NCBI GenBank assembly: GCA_013287095.1
Contig: JABDEJ010000020.1
Coordinates: forward strand, 10,500-29,085
DNA: 18,586 bases
Direction of reading: 5' to 3'
From: Bacteroidota bacterium
Lineage (GTDB): Bacteria > Bacteroidota > Bacteroidia > CAILMK01
Both the position numbers and the translations under genes were made by a program. The notes below the pieces were generated by a model. It was not told the origin of the DNA and searched no databases. It saw nothing but the letters and a program-made list of their open reading frames with translations. Shown in pieces: positions 1 to 6,366 of the stretch (the first letter of the stretch is position 1; each line of letters opens with the position of its first letter).

Positions 1-250
1 ATCCCAGACTGGTGACCCCAAGGCACAGAAAGGCCGCATTATATCCTTCCAATTGATTTTCAATCGGAGATAAATCAAAAAAATCTGCATGAATGATTTC
101 GGTCAATTTGGGATGGGTAATTCCACTTGGCCTGCGGTTGATGATCAGCACTTTTTCGACATCAGGATGTAAAAGGCATTCGTGCAAGACACCTTCACCC
201 ACCATTCCGGTTGCTCCGGTGACAATAGCTCTTATTTTTTCGTTTGGCAT
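1..250 (-). CDS. NAD(P)-binding epimerase/SDR-like protein, N-terminal part (cut by window edge)
   Basis: The ATG lies at 250 on the minus strand, and 83 codons are open to the left edge, so the C-terminal part is missing. The translation begins MPNEKIRAIVTGATGMVGEG. GATGMVGEG, roughly residues 12-20, is the glycine-rich dinucleotide-binding loop (GxxGxxG) of an N-terminal Rossmann fold, as in atypical/extended short-chain dehydrogenases and NmrA-like or epimerase-like proteins. Further on, a FLCLGVTS stretch fits the strand that lines the cofactor pocket in the same families. From family knowledge it should bind NAD(P)H in the cytoplasm; its substrate cannot be read from this fragment. It is divergent from argH, with 148 bp between the two starts. 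Small stand-alone proteins of this kind in Bacteroidota are usually annotated only as NAD-dependent epimerase. No catalytic YxxxK motif is visible in the available part. Confidence 0.8.
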   Translation of the reverse strand, partial: MPNEKIRAIVTGATGMVGEGVLHECLLHPDVEKVLIINRRPSGITHPKLTEIIHADFFDLSPIENQLEGYNAAFLCLGVTSLG

Positions 251-291
251 ATATCTTTTCTAATATGGAACAAATGTAGCTATATAATCGC

Positions 292-356
292 TGTACGGGC
301 TCTCCTTGCGGGTGCCCTTTGCTGAGAATGGGGCGACCGCAAGGGTCGCCCGTACA
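292..356. repeat. Paired inverted REP-like palindromic element
   Basis: Two 26-bp copies of one element lie head to head. The plus-strand copy is 331-356; the other, 292-317, is in reverse complement, and they match at 21 of 26 positions. The outer arms TGTACGGGC (292-300) and GCCCGTACA (348-356) are perfectly complementary. Inside copy two, GGGCGACC (331-338) pairs with GGTCGCCC (344-351) around a GCAAG loop. It fills the intergenic space between the divergent epimerase-like gene and argH, and ends just before the predicted argH promoter. GC-rich sequences of this sort resemble dispersed REP/BIME elements; copy number in the genome cannot be seen here. Confidence 0.7.
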
Positions 357-358
357 AA

Positions 359-391
359 TTGATCGAATTAACCCTATAAATGGTAATTTTG
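359..391 (+). promoter_or_regulatory. Predicted argH promoter (Bacteroidota type)
   Basis: TAATTTTG at 384-391 fits the Bacteroidota -7 consensus TAnnTTTG. A TTG at 359-361 could serve as the -33 element, with a 22-bp spacer, slightly longer than the usual 19-21. The argH ATG starts only 8 bases after the final G of the box, so the transcript would have almost no leader. This is pattern matching only. Confidence 0.45.
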
Positions 392-398
392 CCCCATC

Positions 399-1754
399 AT
401 GCAAAAACCCGATAAACTATGGCAAAAGAAGACTGGAACTGCGCCTGAAGTAGAAGCCTTCACGGTTGGAAATGACCGTGAACTGGATATGTTATTGGCG
501 CCATTTGATGTATTGGGGTCTATTGCCCATGCAAAGATGCTTGGAAAGGTTGGTTTGCTGAAAGAAAACGAGGCAATCACGCTATGCCAGGAGCTTAAAA
601 ATATTTATAAAGAGATTGATAGCCGATCTTTTTCTATTGAAGATGGGGTAGAGGATGTCCATTCACAGGTTGAAACAATCCTGACTGCCCGTCTTGGCGA
701 CATTGGTAAAAAAATACATACCGGAAGATCCAGAAATGACCAGGTTCTGTTAGATCTAAAATTATTTACCCGATCAGAGATTGCCGGCATCGTTGAGAAT
801 ACCAGTACGCTCTTTAACCAACTTATTGATCTTAGCGAGAAGCATAAAGAATATCTTTTGCCAGGTTATACCCATTTCCAGGCTGCCATGCCGTCCTCAT
901 TTGGTTTGTGGTTTGGAGCCTACGCCGAAAGCCTGGTAGATGATCTGACGGTATTAAATGCTGCATACAAGGTCACCAATCGGAATCCACTTGGTTCAGC
1001 AGCGGGGTATGGCTCCTCTTTTCCATTAGACAGGGAATATGTCTCGGAACTTTTGGGTTTTGATTCAACAAATTACAACTCTGTTTATGCCCAAATGACC
1101 CGTGGCAAAACTGAAAGGCTTGTGAGTTCAGCCATGGCATCAATTGCAGCTACTTTGGGCAGAATGTCGGCAGATATATGTCTCTATATGAGCCAGAATT
1201 TTGGTTTTGTGTCGTTCCCGGACCATCTTACAACTGGTTCCAGTATTATGCCGCACAAGAAAAACCCGGATGTTTTTGAGCTGATTCGTGCCAAATGCAA
1301 CAAGCTGCAGGCTTTGCCCAACGAACTGGCTATGATATGCGCCAATCTTCCGTCAGGATATCACAGGGATATGCAACTGATCAAACAAAGTTTTCTTCCT
1401 GCATTTGGAGAGCTTAATAGCTGTTTGAAAATGATGTATTTCATGCTACAGTCAATTGAAGTCAATAAAAATATCCTCGACGATCCTAAATACAGGTTTA
1501 TTTTTAGCGTAGAAGCTGTCAACGCACTCGTCAATGAGGACATTCCATTTCGGGATGCTTATAAAAGGGTAGGAGAGCAGATCGCAGACGGGACTTTTGA
1601 AAAGCCTGAATCAGATTTATTAAAAACCCATACCCATTTGGGAAGCATTGGTAATTTGGGCAATGAAAAGATCAGCCAATTAATGAAAGAAGTAGTGGAA
1701 GGGTTTGGGTTTGAGAAGCTGGAGAAGTCTTTAAGCAGCCTGATCAAGGGTTGA
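399..1754 (+). CDS. argH: Argininosuccinate lyase
   Basis: ArgH cleaves argininosuccinate into arginine and fumarate, the last step of arginine biosynthesis, as a cytoplasmic homotetramer. The 451-residue product matches the usual family length of about 450-470. The fumarase/aspartase superfamily signature is clear: GSSIMPHKKNP at about residues 280-290, whose flexible loop carries the catalytic serine (S281/S282). H159, in a YTHFQAAMP segment corresponding to the GYTHxQ motif, is another conserved active-site region, as is TGRSRNDQV near residues 109-117. The start at ATG 399 begins MQKPDKLWQKK, and the LWQK segment is the conserved N-terminus of Bacteroidota ArgH. No other arginine gene is adjacent, so argH is separate from any arg cluster here. 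A TAnnTTTG box lies just upstream, and the gene ends into a repeat-rich region convergent with sucC. Confidence 0.97.
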   Translation: MQKPDKLWQKKTGTAPEVEAFTVGNDRELDMLLAPFDVLGSIAHAKMLGKVGLLKENEAITLCQELKNIYKEIDSRSFSIEDGVEDVHSQVETILTARLGDIGKKIHTGRSRNDQVLLDLKLFTRSEIAGIVENTSTLFNQLIDLSEKHKEYLLPGYTHFQAAMPSSFGLWFGAYAESLVDDLTVLNAAYKVTNRNPLGSAAGYGSSFPLDREYVSELLGFDSTNYNSVYAQMTRGKTERLVSSAMASIAATLGRMSADICLYMSQNFGFVSFPDHLTTGSSIMPHKKNPDVFELIRAKCNKLQALPNELAMICANLPSGYHRDMQLIKQSFLPAFGELNSCLKMMYFMLQSIEVNKNILDDPKYRFIFSVEAVNALVNEDIPFRDAYKRVGEQIADGTFEKPESDLLKTHTHLGSIGNLGNEKISQLMKEVVEGFGFEKLEKSLSSLIKG

Positions 1755-1784
1755 TTTCTCCCAAGTGATTTGCCATGCTGCTCT

Positions 1785-2000
1785 TCACTTGTCATTCCGA
1801 CTTCCACCCCTGTCATCCCGACGGCAGGAGGGATCTGATTCCAGCGCATACACTTTTCAGATTTATCACCAAATCGCTTTTGAGTTCTCCTCAATCAGAT
1901 TTAGCTCCGCTGAGCCTTCGGGTTCTCACTGCGTTCGAAATGACAGTTGAGAGATTTCTCCTTTCGTCGAAATGACAAGAGCGGTTCGTTCGAAATGAAC
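1785..2000. repeat. Cluster of TCGAAATGACA-type repeats in inverted arrangement
   Basis: The gap between convergent argH and sucC contains five copies of one 11-bp word. Two lie in one orientation, TGTCATTCCGA (1790-1800) and TGTCATCCCGA (1811-1821). Three are reversed: TCGAAATGACA (1935-1945), TCGAAATGACA (1967-1977) and a partial TCGAAATGA (1990-1998). Outer copies facing each other give the block an overall inverted-repeat structure. The text between them has no plausible gene; short open frames here are repeat-derived. From memory, words of this kind are common in Bacteroidota intergenic regions, so it is probably a dispersed REP-like element. Confidence 0.65.
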
Positions 2001-2042
2001 GTCAATGTCGCAATTTAAGTATTGCTTAACAGTAACTTAACC

Positions 2043-3233
2043 TTAATTTAATACCTGGGTGACCAAAGCCGCAGCCTCGCTGAGAAGGGTCGCCGGGAAC
2101 ACTTTCAAACCGCTTTCATCAATGATTTTGCGGGCTTCTTCTGCATTTGTGCCTTGTAAACGCACAATAATCGGGACATTTATCTGGCCGATATTTTTAT
2201 AGGCATCTACAATCCCTTGTGCAACGCGGTCACAGCGTACAATACCCCCGAAAATATTCACCAAAATGGCCTTTACTTTTGGGTCTTCAAGGATAATCCT
2301 GAATCCTGCTTCTACCGTTGTCGCATTTGCAGTACCCCCCACATCGAGGAAATTAGCAGGTTCGCCGCCGCTGAGCTTGATCATATCCATGGTTGCCATG
2401 GCCAATCCGGCACCGTTCACCATACATCCAACATTGCCATCAAGGTGTACATAGTTCAGGTTGTATTTCTTGGATTCTGTTTCTAAAGGATCTTCTTCGT
2501 TCAGGTCGCGCATGGCTTCATAGTCAGGATGCCTGTAGAGGGCATTATCATCCAGGTTTACTTTGGCATCTACTGCTATGATCTTATTATCTGATGTCTT
2601 TAAAACCGGGTTTATTTCAAACATAGATGAATCTGTACCTACATAGGCATTGTATAAAGAGGCCACAAATTTGGTCATGGCCTTAAAGGCATCTCCCTCC
2701 AATCCGAGGTTAAAAGCAATCCTCCTTGCCTGGAAACCCTGTAAACCTACGTCAGAGCTTATATGTTCCTTATATATACGGTCAGGCGTCTTAGCTGCCA
2801 CCTCTTCGATATCCATACCACCTTCAGTAGAGTACATGATCACATTTTCGCCACGCTGACGGTCAAGCAGCACACTCATGTAGAATTCTTTGGTTTCAGT
2901 TGGGCCGGGATAATAAACATCCTCAGCAACGAGCACTTTGTGCACAACCTTGCCTTCTGGGCCTGTTTGATGCGTAATAAGGGTCATCCCAAGAATGCGA
3001 CCGGCAACATCTTTTACTTCATCAATAGATTTAGCCAGTTTCACGCCCCCGCCTTTTCCGCGGCCACCTGCATGTATTTGTGCTTTTATAACGAAAAACT
3101 TGGTTCCTGTCTGCTGATTTAGCTGTTTCGCAGCTTCAACGGCGCCATCGGCTGTATCGGCAACAATGCCTTCCTGGATGGCAACACCATAACTTTTAAG
3201 TATTTGCTTTCCCTGGTATTCGTGAATGTTCAT
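2043..3233 (-). CDS. sucC: Succinyl-CoA ligase (ADP-forming), beta subunit
   Basis: SucC is the nucleotide- and succinate-binding half of succinyl-CoA synthetase, which makes ATP or GTP from succinyl-CoA in the TCA cycle and works as a complex with the alpha subunit SucD. The 396-residue product starts MNIHEYQGKQILKSYGV, the standard SucC N-terminus. An ATP-grasp domain follows, with the glycine-rich loop HAGGRGKGGGVK at residues 54-65. EINPV and VDAKVNLDDNA carry the conserved metal-binding acidic residues. The C-terminal CoA-ligase domain carries VNIFGGIVRCD, the typical power-helix region. The size is close to E. coli SucC (388). sucD is not adjacent in this window, so the two subunits are encoded apart, unlike the sucCD operon of E. 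coli; this is not rare in Bacteroidota. A TAnnTTTG-like box lies about 30 bp upstream. Confidence 0.97.
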   Translation of the reverse strand: MNIHEYQGKQILKSYGVAIQEGIVADTADGAVEAAKQLNQQTGTKFFVIKAQIHAGGRGKGGGVKLAKSIDEVKDVAGRILGMTLITHQTGPEGKVVHKVLVAEDVYYPGPTETKEFYMSVLLDRQRGENVIMYSTEGGMDIEEVAAKTPDRIYKEHISSDVGLQGFQARRIAFNLGLEGDAFKAMTKFVASLYNAYVGTDSSMFEINPVLKTSDNKIIAVDAKVNLDDNALYRHPDYEAMRDLNEEDPLETESKKYNLNYVHLDGNVGCMVNGAGLAMATMDMIKLSGGEPANFLDVGGTANATTVEAGFRIILEDPKVKAILVNIFGGIVRCDRVAQGIVDAYKNIGQINVPIIVRLQGTNAEEARKIIDESGLKVFPATLLSEAAALVTQVLN

Positions 3234-3601
3234 GAGTGAATTTTAAGTACCTTATTAAGGTTTCAAAACTAAGACATTTCTGTTTAAGATTTGCTGGTTA
3301 AAGACAGCTTTTGGTTCTTAAATTCTTGAGAAATATGAGGGGTTGATGAATCAAATAATTGCGTCAAACCAATGACGCATTTAGTACATTCATTTAAAGA
3401 ATGTTATAGCGTTATTATAGGAAGATTACAGCAGACTAATGACTCATTATGCCCGTAATGCACAATTTTGAACCAGGCCGGAAGCTAAAACTGAACTAAT
3501 TGACAATCAAAATTATAAATGGGACATTATGAAATTAAGCAGGGCTGAAGCTCATTTCAAATCTACACGACAGTACTGATCGGAAAACCCGGAATGACTG
3601 G
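3234..3601. other. 368-bp intergenic region without a gene; two short palindromes
   Basis: No open frame with coding character is visible between sucC and the membrane protein gene (both minus strand). It holds the predicted sucC -7 box near its left end, and two operator-like inverted repeats. TGCGTCA (3360-3366) and TGACGCA (3373-3379) are perfect 7-bp arms around a 6-bp spacer. ACATTC (3386-3391) and GAATGT (3399-3404) are perfect 6-bp arms around a 7-bp spacer. Neither is followed by a T-run, so they look more like protein-binding sites than terminators. Confidence 0.4.
3264..3271 (-). promoter_or_regulatory. Possible -7 promoter box of sucC
   Basis: Read on the minus strand, this is TAGTTTTG, a match to TAnnTTTG. 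It lies 30 bases before the sucC ATG, which leaves a short AT-rich leader. I could not find a convincing TTTG -33 element at the expected distance, so the call rests on the -7 box alone. Confidence 0.35.
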
Positions 3602-4180
3602 CTAAGCTTTTTGAGTTTCGACGCTTTTCTTAGCAGTTAGCAAATAATATCCGCCAAAGAAAACAGCGCTATAAAAAAGATCGCCAAGAACAGTGTATTT
3701 AAAAAATGGCAATCCCATGGTATAAGATTGAATCAGTCCGCTGAAATCTTTTGAATATTCAGGAATGCTTGTCCATGACCCGAAATTGGTAACCAGGAAA
3801 AACAATATTGATCCGCTTAATGAAGCCGCGATAATATTCAGAGGCTTTCTATTATTCCTGATCAACATCCCTATAAATATGATAACAAAGAAAGAACCAT
3901 ATACGTATGCCATATCAGGATAGAACCCGGTACCAGGTGCCATGACTTCCTTGATGGTATCGCTAAGCAACATCGCACCAATTGGGAATACAAACATCCA
4001 TTTGCGGTTCCACAGCATCGCACCACTGAACAAAGCCAAAGCGCCAATAGGAGTGAAGTTGGGCCAAAGCTGTCCTATGCTCTTTGCAAAGACTGTACGA
4101 AGAAGAATAGAAATTAAAGTAATGGCAGCAAGAGCAAAGATCATTCTGCGTGATTGGGTATTGTTTCCTTGTGATTGCAT
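3602..4180 (-). CDS. Small multi-pass inner-membrane protein (DUF6580-like, ECF S-component-like)
   Basis: The product is 192 residues with about five hydrophobic segments (near residues 13-32, 43-56, 60-74, 92-109, 115-131 and 166-187 by eye, the second and third perhaps one hairpin). Characteristic stretches are NFTPIGALALFSGA, TNFGSW and LPFFKYTVLGDLFY. I recognise these as a small Bacteroidota/proteobacterial membrane family listed, as far as I recall, as DUF6580. Its layout resembles the substrate-binding S components of ECF vitamin transporters; transport is inference only. I chose ATG 4180 over an in-frame TTG at 4204. The TTG falls inside the TATCTTTG promoter box at 4202-4209, so a transcript from that box could not contain it. 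It is divergent from the HTH gene. Confidence 0.75.
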   Translation of the reverse strand: MQSQGNNTQSRRMIFALAAITLISILLRTVFAKSIGQLWPNFTPIGALALFSGAMLWNRKWMFVFPIGAMLLSDTIKEVMAPGTGFYPDMAYVYGSFFVIIFIGMLIRNNRKPLNIIAASLSGSILFFLVTNFGSWTSIPEYSKDFSGLIQSYTMGLPFFKYTVLGDLFYSAVFFGGYYLLTAKKSVETQKA

Positions 4181-4201
4181 AGATATACTTATTTGATGAG
4201 G

Positions 4202-4209
4202 CAAAGATA
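4202..4209 (-). promoter_or_regulatory. Possible -7 promoter box of the membrane protein gene
   Basis: The minus strand reads TATCTTTG, a match to TAnnTTTG, ending 21 bases before the ATG at 4180. No clear -33 TTTG is present at the usual spacing. The box overlaps the alternative TTG start at 4204, which argues for the ATG. Confidence 0.4.
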
Positions 4210-4500
4210 AGACAAGTTGGAACTCATAATATCGGAGAGCAGATTTATTAGGTCAATTCACCCTGATCATGCCCCTTCTTCTGTTTTTGCTTACAAATAG
4301 GAGCCTAATTGTGCTATTTACAAATGTTATTAATATAAAGTATAACTACATAAGATGTAATATAATTTATTATATATTAATTATATATGACTAAATTACA
4401 ATATAGGATTCATTATAACATTATTAAAGCATTCTATATTATAAAGATACCTCTTAACTACGCTGATTTATCAAATGATTTGACGGGCGCTAATATACGT
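4205..4500. other. Very AT-rich intergenic stretch, no gene seen
   Basis: This is the upstream half of the divergent gap between the membrane-protein gene and the HTH gene. Bases 4321-4440 contain only 17 G or C in 120 (about 14%), far below the surrounding genes. A 72-codon open frame starting at 4387 is read through it, but its composition (I, Y, N, T-rich) merely mirrors the AT-rich DNA, and it runs through the operator cluster; I do not accept it as a gene. One isolated TTTAC half-site lies at 4317-4321. I see no riboswitch or RNA gene. Confidence 0.5.
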
Positions 4501-4507
4501 AGGCCTA

Positions 4508-4630
4508 TTTACAAAATACAAAACATAGTTTACATAAGTACATTTGTAAATTTACATTGTTACACTTGTAAATTATCTGAATTTACATATTGTTTGGAAT
4601 TGTAAACAGGGTAGTTTACCTTTGTACAAA
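4508..4630. promoter_or_regulatory. Cluster of GTAAA/TTTAC palindromes: putative operator array of the HTH gene
   Basis: Within about 120 bp directly upstream of the HTH gene, the half-site GTAAA or its complement TTTAC occurs eight times. They form three inverted pairs. TGTAAATTTACA (4545-4556) is a perfect 12-bp palindrome. TGTAAAT (4567-4573) and ATTTACA (4581-4587) are perfect arms with a 7-bp spacer. GTAAAC (4602-4607) and GTTTAC (4614-4619) are perfect arms with a 6-bp spacer. Two further TTTAC half-sites sit at 4508-4512 and 4529-4533, and TTTGTACAAA (4621-4630) is a separate palindrome. The third pair lies between and over the promoter elements, so a bound protein would block RNA polymerase. 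Autoregulation by the HTH protein is inference. Confidence 0.6.
4593..4624 (+). promoter_or_regulatory. Promoter of the HTH gene (Bacteroidota -33/-7)
   Basis: TTTG at 4593-4596 and TACCTTTG at 4617-4624 match the -33 TTTG and -7 TAnnTTTG elements, with an ideal 20-bp spacer. The ATG at 4643 follows after an 18-base leader. This is the best promoter match in the window, and it is overlapped by the GTAAAC/GTTTAC palindrome. Confidence 0.7.
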
Positions 4631-4642
4631 CTTTAGAAATTT

Positions 4643-5176
4643 ATGAACGAGCGCTTGTTAAAGATCATGGAGCACTTCAACTATTCTCCATCCATATTTG
4701 CTGATGAAATAGGGGTTATACGCTCCAGTATTAGTCATATTATAAGTGGACGTAATAATCCAGGCTTAGAACTATTGCAAAAGGTATTGATAAGGTTTCC
4801 CCAGATCTCTTCCGATTGGCTCTTGCTTGGAAGAGGGGAAATGCTGTTAAGCGAAGATGTGTATGAAGCAAAGAAGCTAACAAATGTAAACTACCCGAAG
4901 AAAATCGGCCAATTAAATTTAGATGATCTCGCTTCGGTACAACCTATCAAAAAGCAGGAATCTTCTACAATTGTAAACCCAACTCCGGTGCCTGCAACAC
5001 AAAATTCTATTGAAAGTAACAAGCCGGAACCTGTAGAAAAGCAGGAAAAGCCTGTTCAGGTTGAAACAAAAACGGTTCAGGTTGAAAGACCTATAAAGTC
5101 TAATGCCGGAATCAAACGGGTTACGATTTACTTTGACGATCATTCTTTCAGGGATTTCGTAGAAGAAAAAGCCTGA
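4643..5176 (+). CDS. Helix-turn-helix (XRE/Cro-like) DNA-binding protein with Pro/Glu/Val-rich linker
   Basis: The product has 177 residues. Residues 5-65 form a Cro/C1-type HTH domain: helix-turn-helix at about 15-34 (SPSIFADEIGVIRSSISHII), then SGRNNPGLELLQKVL and the tail DWLLLGRGEML, the usual ending of this domain in Bacteroidota regulators. Residues 100-150 are a low-complexity linker rich in P, Q, E, K and V, containing a near-repeat (PVQVETKTVQVERP). The last 20 residues, around RVTIYFDDHSFRDF, match a short C-terminal motif that I recall in many Bacteroidota HTH proteins of this layout; its role is unknown to me. It probably acts as a dimeric cytoplasmic transcription regulator, likely of its own promoter given the palindromes there. 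It is followed after 50 bp by a glycosyltransferase gene on the same strand. No phage genes are near, so it is not obviously a prophage repressor. Confidence 0.88.
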   Translation: MNERLLKIMEHFNYSPSIFADEIGVIRSSISHIISGRNNPGLELLQKVLIRFPQISSDWLLLGRGEMLLSEDVYEAKKLTNVNYPKKIGQLNLDDLASVQPIKKQESSTIVNPTPVPATQNSIESNKPEPVEKQEKPVQVETKTVQVERPIKSNAGIKRVTIYFDDHSFRDFVEEKA

Positions 5177-5226
5177 AGGAAATTTGAATACCTTAATGTA
5201 GCAGGAAACAGCGAAATTCGCATCCA

Positions 5227-6357
5227 ATGAAAATTGCTGTAAATACCAGGCTCTTACTTCACAACAGGCTGGAGGGTATAGGCTGGTTTACCTACGAATG
5301 CCTGAAACGCATTACGATACAGCATCCTGAACACCATTTCTATTTCATTTTTGACAGACCTTACAACAAAGAATTCATCTTTTCTGATAATATTACACCC
5401 ATCGTTATTGGTCCGCAATCCAGGCATCCAATCCTTTGGTATATATGGTTCAACTGGTCTTTAGCATCTGTTTTAAAGAAAATAAAACCTGATCTTTTAC
5501 TTTCACCAGAGGGGTATATATGTTTGAATACCAATATAAAAACGATTAACGTAATGCACGACATCGCATATGAGCATTACCCGGAAACAGTACCATGGCT
5601 GGTGAGGAGATATTACAAATATTATTTCCCAAGGTTCGCAAGGAGAGCCGACAGGATTGCAACTGTTTCCATTTTTTCAAAAAATGATATTGTCAAAGAA
5701 TACAATGTTGACCCTTCGAAAATCAAAGTGGTGTATAATGGGTGCAAAGAAGCTTATCATCCAATTGATGAAACCTTGAAAGAATCGACCCGGTCAAAAT
5801 GGACGGGAGGGAAATCCTACTTTATATATATAGGCAGCATCAATCCCAGGAAAAATATCGGGAACCTGTTACTGGCTTTTGAGAAATATAAAACAGAAAC
5901 AAAATCGGACACCAAACTACTACTCATCGGGAAGAAGATGTTCATGGGGAGTGAGCTGGATAATATACTTCAGGATTTGAAATCTAAGAACGATATTCAA
6001 TTTTTAGGTAGGGTAGAGGATGCAACTGAAGTGAATAACCTTATCTCAGCTTCAATAGCCATGGTTTATGTATCTGTTTTTGAAGGTTTTGGCATACCAT
6101 GCCTCGAGGCCATGCGCTGTGGGACAGCTGTGATCGCATCTAATACAAGTTCATTGCCGGAAGTCTGCGGGGATGCCGGGTTTTATGTGGATCCGAATTC
6201 GATTGATTCTATTGCAGATGGAATGAAGAAAATAGCCAGTGATTCCGGATTAAGACAAGTATTGATAAATAAAGGCATGCCGCAATCTCAAAAATTCAGC
6301 TGGCAAAAGACTTCTGAATTGCTTTGGAATCTCATAGAAGAATGTATAAAAGAATAA
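5227..6357 (+). CDS. GT4-family (GT-B fold) glycosyltransferase
   Basis: This 376-residue protein is a retaining glycosyltransferase that moves a sugar from a nucleotide-sugar donor onto a cell-surface glycan precursor, probably at the inner face of the cytoplasmic membrane. The N-terminal half begins MKIAVNTRLL and contains GIGWFTYECLKRI, the acceptor-side Rossmann domain with its G-rich entry. The C-terminal half holds YIGSINPRKNIGNLLLAF and the EX7E motif, with E286 and E294 in FEGFGIPCLE, followed by GTAVIASNTSSLPEVCGDAG. These are the donor-binding features of family GT4 (Glycos_transf_1). Length is normal. It lies 50 bp after the HTH gene and 9 bp before aroQ, so the three may share a transcript, although aroQ has its own possible -7 box. 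Donor and acceptor sugars cannot be deduced. Confidence 0.92.
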   Translation: MKIAVNTRLLLHNRLEGIGWFTYECLKRITIQHPEHHFYFIFDRPYNKEFIFSDNITPIVIGPQSRHPILWYIWFNWSLASVLKKIKPDLLLSPEGYICLNTNIKTINVMHDIAYEHYPETVPWLVRRYYKYYFPRFARRADRIATVSIFSKNDIVKEYNVDPSKIKVVYNGCKEAYHPIDETLKESTRSKWTGGKSYFIYIGSINPRKNIGNLLLAFEKYKTETKSDTKLLLIGKKMFMGSELDNILQDLKSKNDIQFLGRVEDATEVNNLISASIAMVYVSVFEGFGIPCLEAMRCGTAVIASNTSSLPEVCGDAGFYVDPNSIDSIADGMKKIASDSGLRQVLINKGMPQSQKFSWQKTSELLWNLIEECIKE

Positions 6358-6362
6358 CTTTG
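6355..6362 (+). promoter_or_regulatory. Possible -7 promoter box immediately before aroQ
   Basis: TAACTTTG overlaps the stop codon of the glycosyltransferase gene and ends 4 bases before the aroQ ATG. A start from it would give an essentially leaderless mRNA. The nearest TTTG upstream (6323-6326) is 28 bp away, too far for a good -33, so this may be chance. Confidence 0.3.
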
Positions 6363-6366
6363 TACC

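Noticed and set aside
1765..1975. Two overlapping open frames of about 60 codons downstream of argH
   Set aside because: They lie wholly in the repeat block and translate repeat sequence in two frames; no ribosome binding site or coding pattern.
4181..4204. TTG at 4204 as start of the membrane protein
   Set aside because: It falls within the predicted -7 promoter box; the ATG at 4180 is a better start.
4387..4605. 72-codon open frame on the plus strand before the HTH gene
   Set aside because: It follows from the AT-rich DNA, has no recognisable domain, and overlaps the operator array and the promoter of the next gene.
4205..4642. Possible cobalamin or other riboswitch in the long divergent gap, suggested by the transporter-like gene
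   Set aside because: No conserved riboswitch boxes or GC-rich stems were recognised; the region is AT-rich and its structure is explained better by operator palindromes.
4886..4978. Two GTAAAC words inside the HTH gene as further operators
   Set aside because: They are single half-sites without a facing TTTAC partner at a comparable spacing; a 6-bp word can recur by chance.
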